Assembly (NCBI GenBank): GCA_963926475.1
Contig: CAWUXE010000016.1
Location: 1-64,000 of the forward strand
Source: UBA2040 sp002384725
Lineage (GTDB): Bacteria; Bacteroidota; Bacteroidia; Flavobacteriales_D; Crocinitomicaceae
DNA length: 64,000 nucleotides
Direction: 5' to 3'
Shown: positions 61,311 through 64,000 of the stretch, in pieces
How the letters are laid out: every line of letters starts with the position of its first letter
Position numbering within the stretch: position 1 is the first letter of the stretch
The notes under the pieces: generated by a model
Databases searched by the model: none
What the model saw: only the letters and a program-made list of their open reading frames with translations
Told to the model about the DNA's origin: nothing
Position numbers and translations under genes: made by a program

Positions 61311-62755
61311 TCAAAAGCGCACTTTCATATCTCACTTGTTTTTTGATTTCGTTTATCGTATATTCTCAAAACGACACCGGTTTAGTGCTAAAAAATTACA
61401 CCTATCCTTCTGGTAAACAATCTTCTAGAGGTTATTTTAAAAACAATAAACCAATTGGTTATTGGACCAATTGGTTTGAATCTGGTCAAATTAGCAGTTA
61501 CGGAAAATGGAATTCTAATGGCTTGGATAGTACCTGGCTTTTTTACTCCGAAAAAGGAGAAATAAAAAGATCTATCACCTACGCGAATAATTTAAAGAAT
61601 GGTCAGTATTTAGTTTACGATTCTATTCAAATTATTGAATTCAACGGTTTTTATATCAACGACACACTGCAAGGCCCTTATAAGCGATTTAAGGCTGGAA
61701 AATTAGTAGAAGAAGGAAACTATGATAAAGGAGAAATAAATGATTTTTTGAAAGAGTATGATCAAAATACAGGCAATCTTATCACCATCAAGAGTATTAC
61801 AGACGGTAAAATTTCAGATGAACAAAGAATAAACCGATCTATCAACGGTAAAAAAGAGGGTATTTGGCAGACTTTTGATAACAATGGTAAACTACTATCA
61901 CAGGAAATTTATGAAAATGGTCAACTAATTTATGATCAAGTAGTACAGAGTATTCCATTTGATTTTGAGGAAGAATTTCATACCAACGGCAAATTAAAAT
62001 CAAGATATGTGCTGATGAATAGTTTGAAGAATGGAATTCAAAGAAATTTTCAAGATAATGGAGAACAAGCTTTATCTGAAGTTTTTCGAAATGACTCTTT
62101 GATTGCCCAAGGTTGGTTCAATGAAGACGGAATAAAAGACAGTCTTTGGCAAACGTATACTTCTGAAGGAGGATTGTATTCAAAAGGAAGTTATCAGGAT
62201 GGGAAAAAAGAGGGAATGTGGTATTACTATTTTCCGGATAATTCAATAGAACAAAAAGGAAGATATTTCAATGATTTGCCAACGGGTGAGTGGTTTTGGT
62301 ATTATAAAAATGGTGAAACGCGAAGATTAGAAACCTTTTACAAAGGCAAATATGAAGGTGATATTATTGATTACGACAGCACGGGAACTGTTATTCAACA
62401 AAAACGATACGCATACGAATCGGTAGAGGGTGATTACTATTATTTCATAGGAGATCAACAAGAAAAAGGAACTTTTCAAAATGGAATTAGAGAAGGAAAA
62501 TGGGTGTACAAATATCGAAACGGTAAAAAAGCCTTTGTTGGGAAATTCAAAAACGGATTACCAAATGGTAAACACAAACTTTGGTTCGACAACGGTCGCC
62601 GCTCAGATGAAATTAAATACAAGAATGGAAAACGTCATGGTTGCCGACTAGAGTTCGCTAAAAACGGAAAATTAGTTCACCTCTATGTGTACAAAAACGG
62701 AAAGTTAATTTCCATTGATGATGTGGTATTGAAGGAGGAAATAATAGAAATTTAG
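61307..62755 (+). CDS. secreted MORN/YwqK-like repeat protein, apparent ATT start
   Basis: The protein is ~482 residues of tandem MORN_2-type repeats with pattern NGxxxGxWxxYxxxG, for example KNNKPIGYWTNWFESGQISS, KKEGMWYYYFPDN, GIREGKWVYKYRNGKKAFVG and LPNGKHKLWFDNG. It lacks other domains. No ATG exists in frame before the repeats. A TTG at 61343 would leave no complete signal peptide. Reading from ATT at 61307 (or ATC at 61310) gives IKSALSYLTCFLISFIVYSQ, a convincing signal peptide ending at SQ. An in-frame TAG at 61301 bars any longer form. The protein is probably exported, perhaps to the outer surface. Such repeats occur in YwqK-family proteins of poorly known function. Confidence 0.8.
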   Translation: MIKSALSYLTCFLISFIVYSQNDTGLVLKNYTYPSGKQSSRGYFKNNKPIGYWTNWFESGQISSYGKWNSNGLDSTWLFYSEKGEIKRSITYANNLKNGQYLVYDSIQIIEFNGFYINDTLQGPYKRFKAGKLVEEGNYDKGEINDFLKEYDQNTGNLITIKSITDGKISDEQRINRSINGKKEGIWQTFDNNGKLLSQEIYENGQLIYDQVVQSIPFDFEEEFHTNGKLKSRYVLMNSLKNGIQRNFQDNGEQALSEVFRNDSLIAQGWFNEDGIKDSLWQTYTSEGGLYSKGSYQDGKKEGMWYYYFPDNSIEQKGRYFNDLPTGEWFWYYKNGETRRLETFYKGKYEGDIIDYDSTGTVIQQKRYAYESVEGDYYYFIGDQQEKGTFQNGIREGKWVYKYRNGKKAFVGKFKNGLPNGKHKLWFDNGRRSDEIKYKNGKRHGCRLEFAKNGKLVHLYVYKNGKLISIDDVVLKEEIIEI

Positions 62756-62840
62756 ATTTCAGACTATAGTACACTGACTATATTATATATTACAATCAGC
62801 GTCATTTACGTTCTATAACCATCCATAATAAAACAGAAAT

Positions 62841-64000
62841 TTAACCCTCTATTAATTCCAAATCAATTTGACGTTTACGCAAATGAACCTCGTAAATTCT
62901 CACGGTTACTTTATCGCCAAGATTGAAGGTTTTACTCGTTTTCTTGCCTGTAATCTGAAATTTATCGGAGTCGAAATAAAAATTATCTCCTGGTATTTCA
63001 TTCATTGGCACCATACCTTCGCATTTATTTTCATCCATTTTTACATACATTCCATGATCGGCAATTCCAGAAATTGTTCCGGCAAATTCTTCACCAACTT
63101 TATCTTGAATAAACAAAACTTGGAAGTATTTCGTGGATTCTCGTTCCGCTTCAGAAGCTTTGCGTTCCATTCGGGAAATACGTTTACAAACATCATTTAA
63201 ATCATTTCCGTATCGATGTTTTTGCGTCGTTAATTCCTCTTGAAGAATACGGTGTACAATCAAATCAGCATACCGACGAATGGGTGATGTAAAGTGGGTG
63301 TAATGCTGAAATGCTAAACCATAATGACCGATATTTTGCATTTCATACGTGGCTTTTGACATTGAACGTATCGCCATGTTTTGAATCAAACCATATTCGT
63401 TTTTGTAACGAATATCGTTTAAAAGCGCATTCATTTTTTGCGCGATTTGATCCATATTTGTGAATTCAATATTGTAACCAAACTTATTAATAAAGGTTTT
63501 GAAAAGCGCCACTTTAGCTGGATCCGGATTATCGTGAACACGGTAAACGAAAGGAATTAAGGATTCTCCCTTTTTCTTTTTTCCTATAAATTCAGCTACT
63601 TTTCTATTGGCAAGCAACATGAATTCTTCGATTAATTTATTGGCATCTTTCGAGACTTTGATAATCAAACTTTCAGGATAACCTTCTTTGTCTAATTTAA
63701 AACGGACTTCTTCAGATTCAATCGAAAGCGCACCCTTTTTCATACGTCTATCTCTAAGAATCTTGGCGATTTTATCGAACAAAAGAATTTCATCTTTGAA
63801 TTCTCCTTCACCACCTTCGATGATTGCTTGTGCGTTTTCGTATGCATATCGTTTGTCTGAATGTGTAACCGTTTTTCCAAACCACTCATTGAAAACTTTT
63901 CCGGTTTCGTCCATTTCAAAAACAGCAGAAAACGTGTATTTATCTTCATCTGGACGAAGACTGCACGCCACATTAGAAAGTTGTTCGGGCAGCATAGGGA
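62841..64000 (-). CDS. rnr: ribonuclease R, C-terminal part (5' truncated by window end)
   Basis: The frame stays open to the right window edge. The visible ~386 residues begin inside the RNB catalytic domain (PMLPEQLSNVACSLRPDEDK, a motif found mid-domain) and continue with GLAFQHYTHFTSPIRRYADLIVHRIL, the conserved RNB signature. An S1 RNA-binding domain follows (EFAGTISGIADHGMYVKMDE, NLGDKVTVRIYEVHLRKRQI). The protein ends LELIEG without the long basic tail of E. coli RNase R. RNase R is a 3'-5' exoribonuclease acting on structured RNA. The N-terminal cold-shock domains lie outside the window. Confidence 0.93.
   Translation of the reverse strand, partial: PMLPEQLSNVACSLRPDEDKYTFSAVFEMDETGKVFNEWFGKTVTHSDKRYAYENAQAIIEGGEGEFKDEILLFDKIAKILRDRRMKKGALSIESEEVRFKLDKEGYPESLIIKVSKDANKLIEEFMLLANRKVAEFIGKKKKGESLIPFVYRVHDNPDPAKVALFKTFINKFGYNIEFTNMDQIAQKMNALLNDIRYKNEYGLIQNMAIRSMSKATYEMQNIGHYGLAFQHYTHFTSPIRRYADLIVHRILQEELTTQKHRYGNDLNDVCKRISRMERKASEAERESTKYFQVLFIQDKVGEEFAGTISGIADHGMYVKMDENKCEGMVPMNEIPGDNFYFDSDKFQITGKKTSKTFNLGDKVTVRIYEVHLRKRQIDLELIEG

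Overview
The window comes from a Bacteroidota chromosome, most likely order Flavobacteriales (Crocinitomicaceae/Cryomorphaceae-like). Support for this: several proteins carry type IX secretion (T9SS) C-terminal sorting domains of type A and type B. There are two PorP/SprF-family outer-membrane proteins. The ispG is the long Bacteroidota/chlamydial form and the TraR/DksA protein lacks most zinc cysteines. Intergenic regions repeatedly carry the Bacteroidota promoter element TAnnTTTG. Coding DNA is moderately AT-rich. Both ends are cut: a secreted protein on the left and RNase R on the right.

Layout. 1-6 kb: tail of a T9SS type B protein, a C1 cysteine peptidase, an HU-like/SPOR membrane protein, kdsB and dprA. 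6-14.5 kb: a PpiD-type periplasmic chaperone, an OmpA-like lipoprotein, uvrC, a cell-wall amidase, traR/dksA-lspA, a thioesterase and ywbE. 14.8-21 kb: nrdB-nrdA, a comF-like gene, a flavin oxidoreductase and a bacilliredoxin. 21-30.7 kb: an accessory surface locus with two tandem pairs, each a large repeat adhesin (type B sorting domain) followed by a PorP/SprF barrel with coiled coil and SPOR-like tail. A decayed PorP/SprF-like pseudogene lies just beyond the operon terminator. 31-38 kb: mnmE, an unknown membrane protein, tadA, an LD-carboxypeptidase and sdhC-sdhA-sdhB. 38-45 kb: a PA-domain T9SS type A protein, then a TonB-dependent receptor paired with a secreted esterase-like protein. 45-57.6 kb: an S4 protein, an MmcQ/YjbR protein, a desaturase, ispG, mnmG, ybeY, an RsbW-like ATPase, a DUF4175 protein, gltX, folB and tRNA-Cys. 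57.6-64 kb: an ECF sigma factor and a probable anti-sigma partner whose outer part is a gliding-motility C-terminal domain, a thioredoxin-fold protein, rpiB, a 506-bp AT-rich gap, a MORN-like protein and RNase R.

The most notable non-coding result is the gap between rpiB and the MORN-like gene. It is about 25% G+C by hand count, with clustered DnaA-box matches and a run of TA[A/G] triplets, as expected of the chromosomal origin. One perfect-core and two degenerate parS-like sites lie 10-12 kb away, around mnmG, which supports an origin-proximal location. The most notable protein systems are the duplicated adhesin/PorP-SprF-SPOR module and the sigma/anti-sigma pair with a sorting-domain-like periplasmic part.
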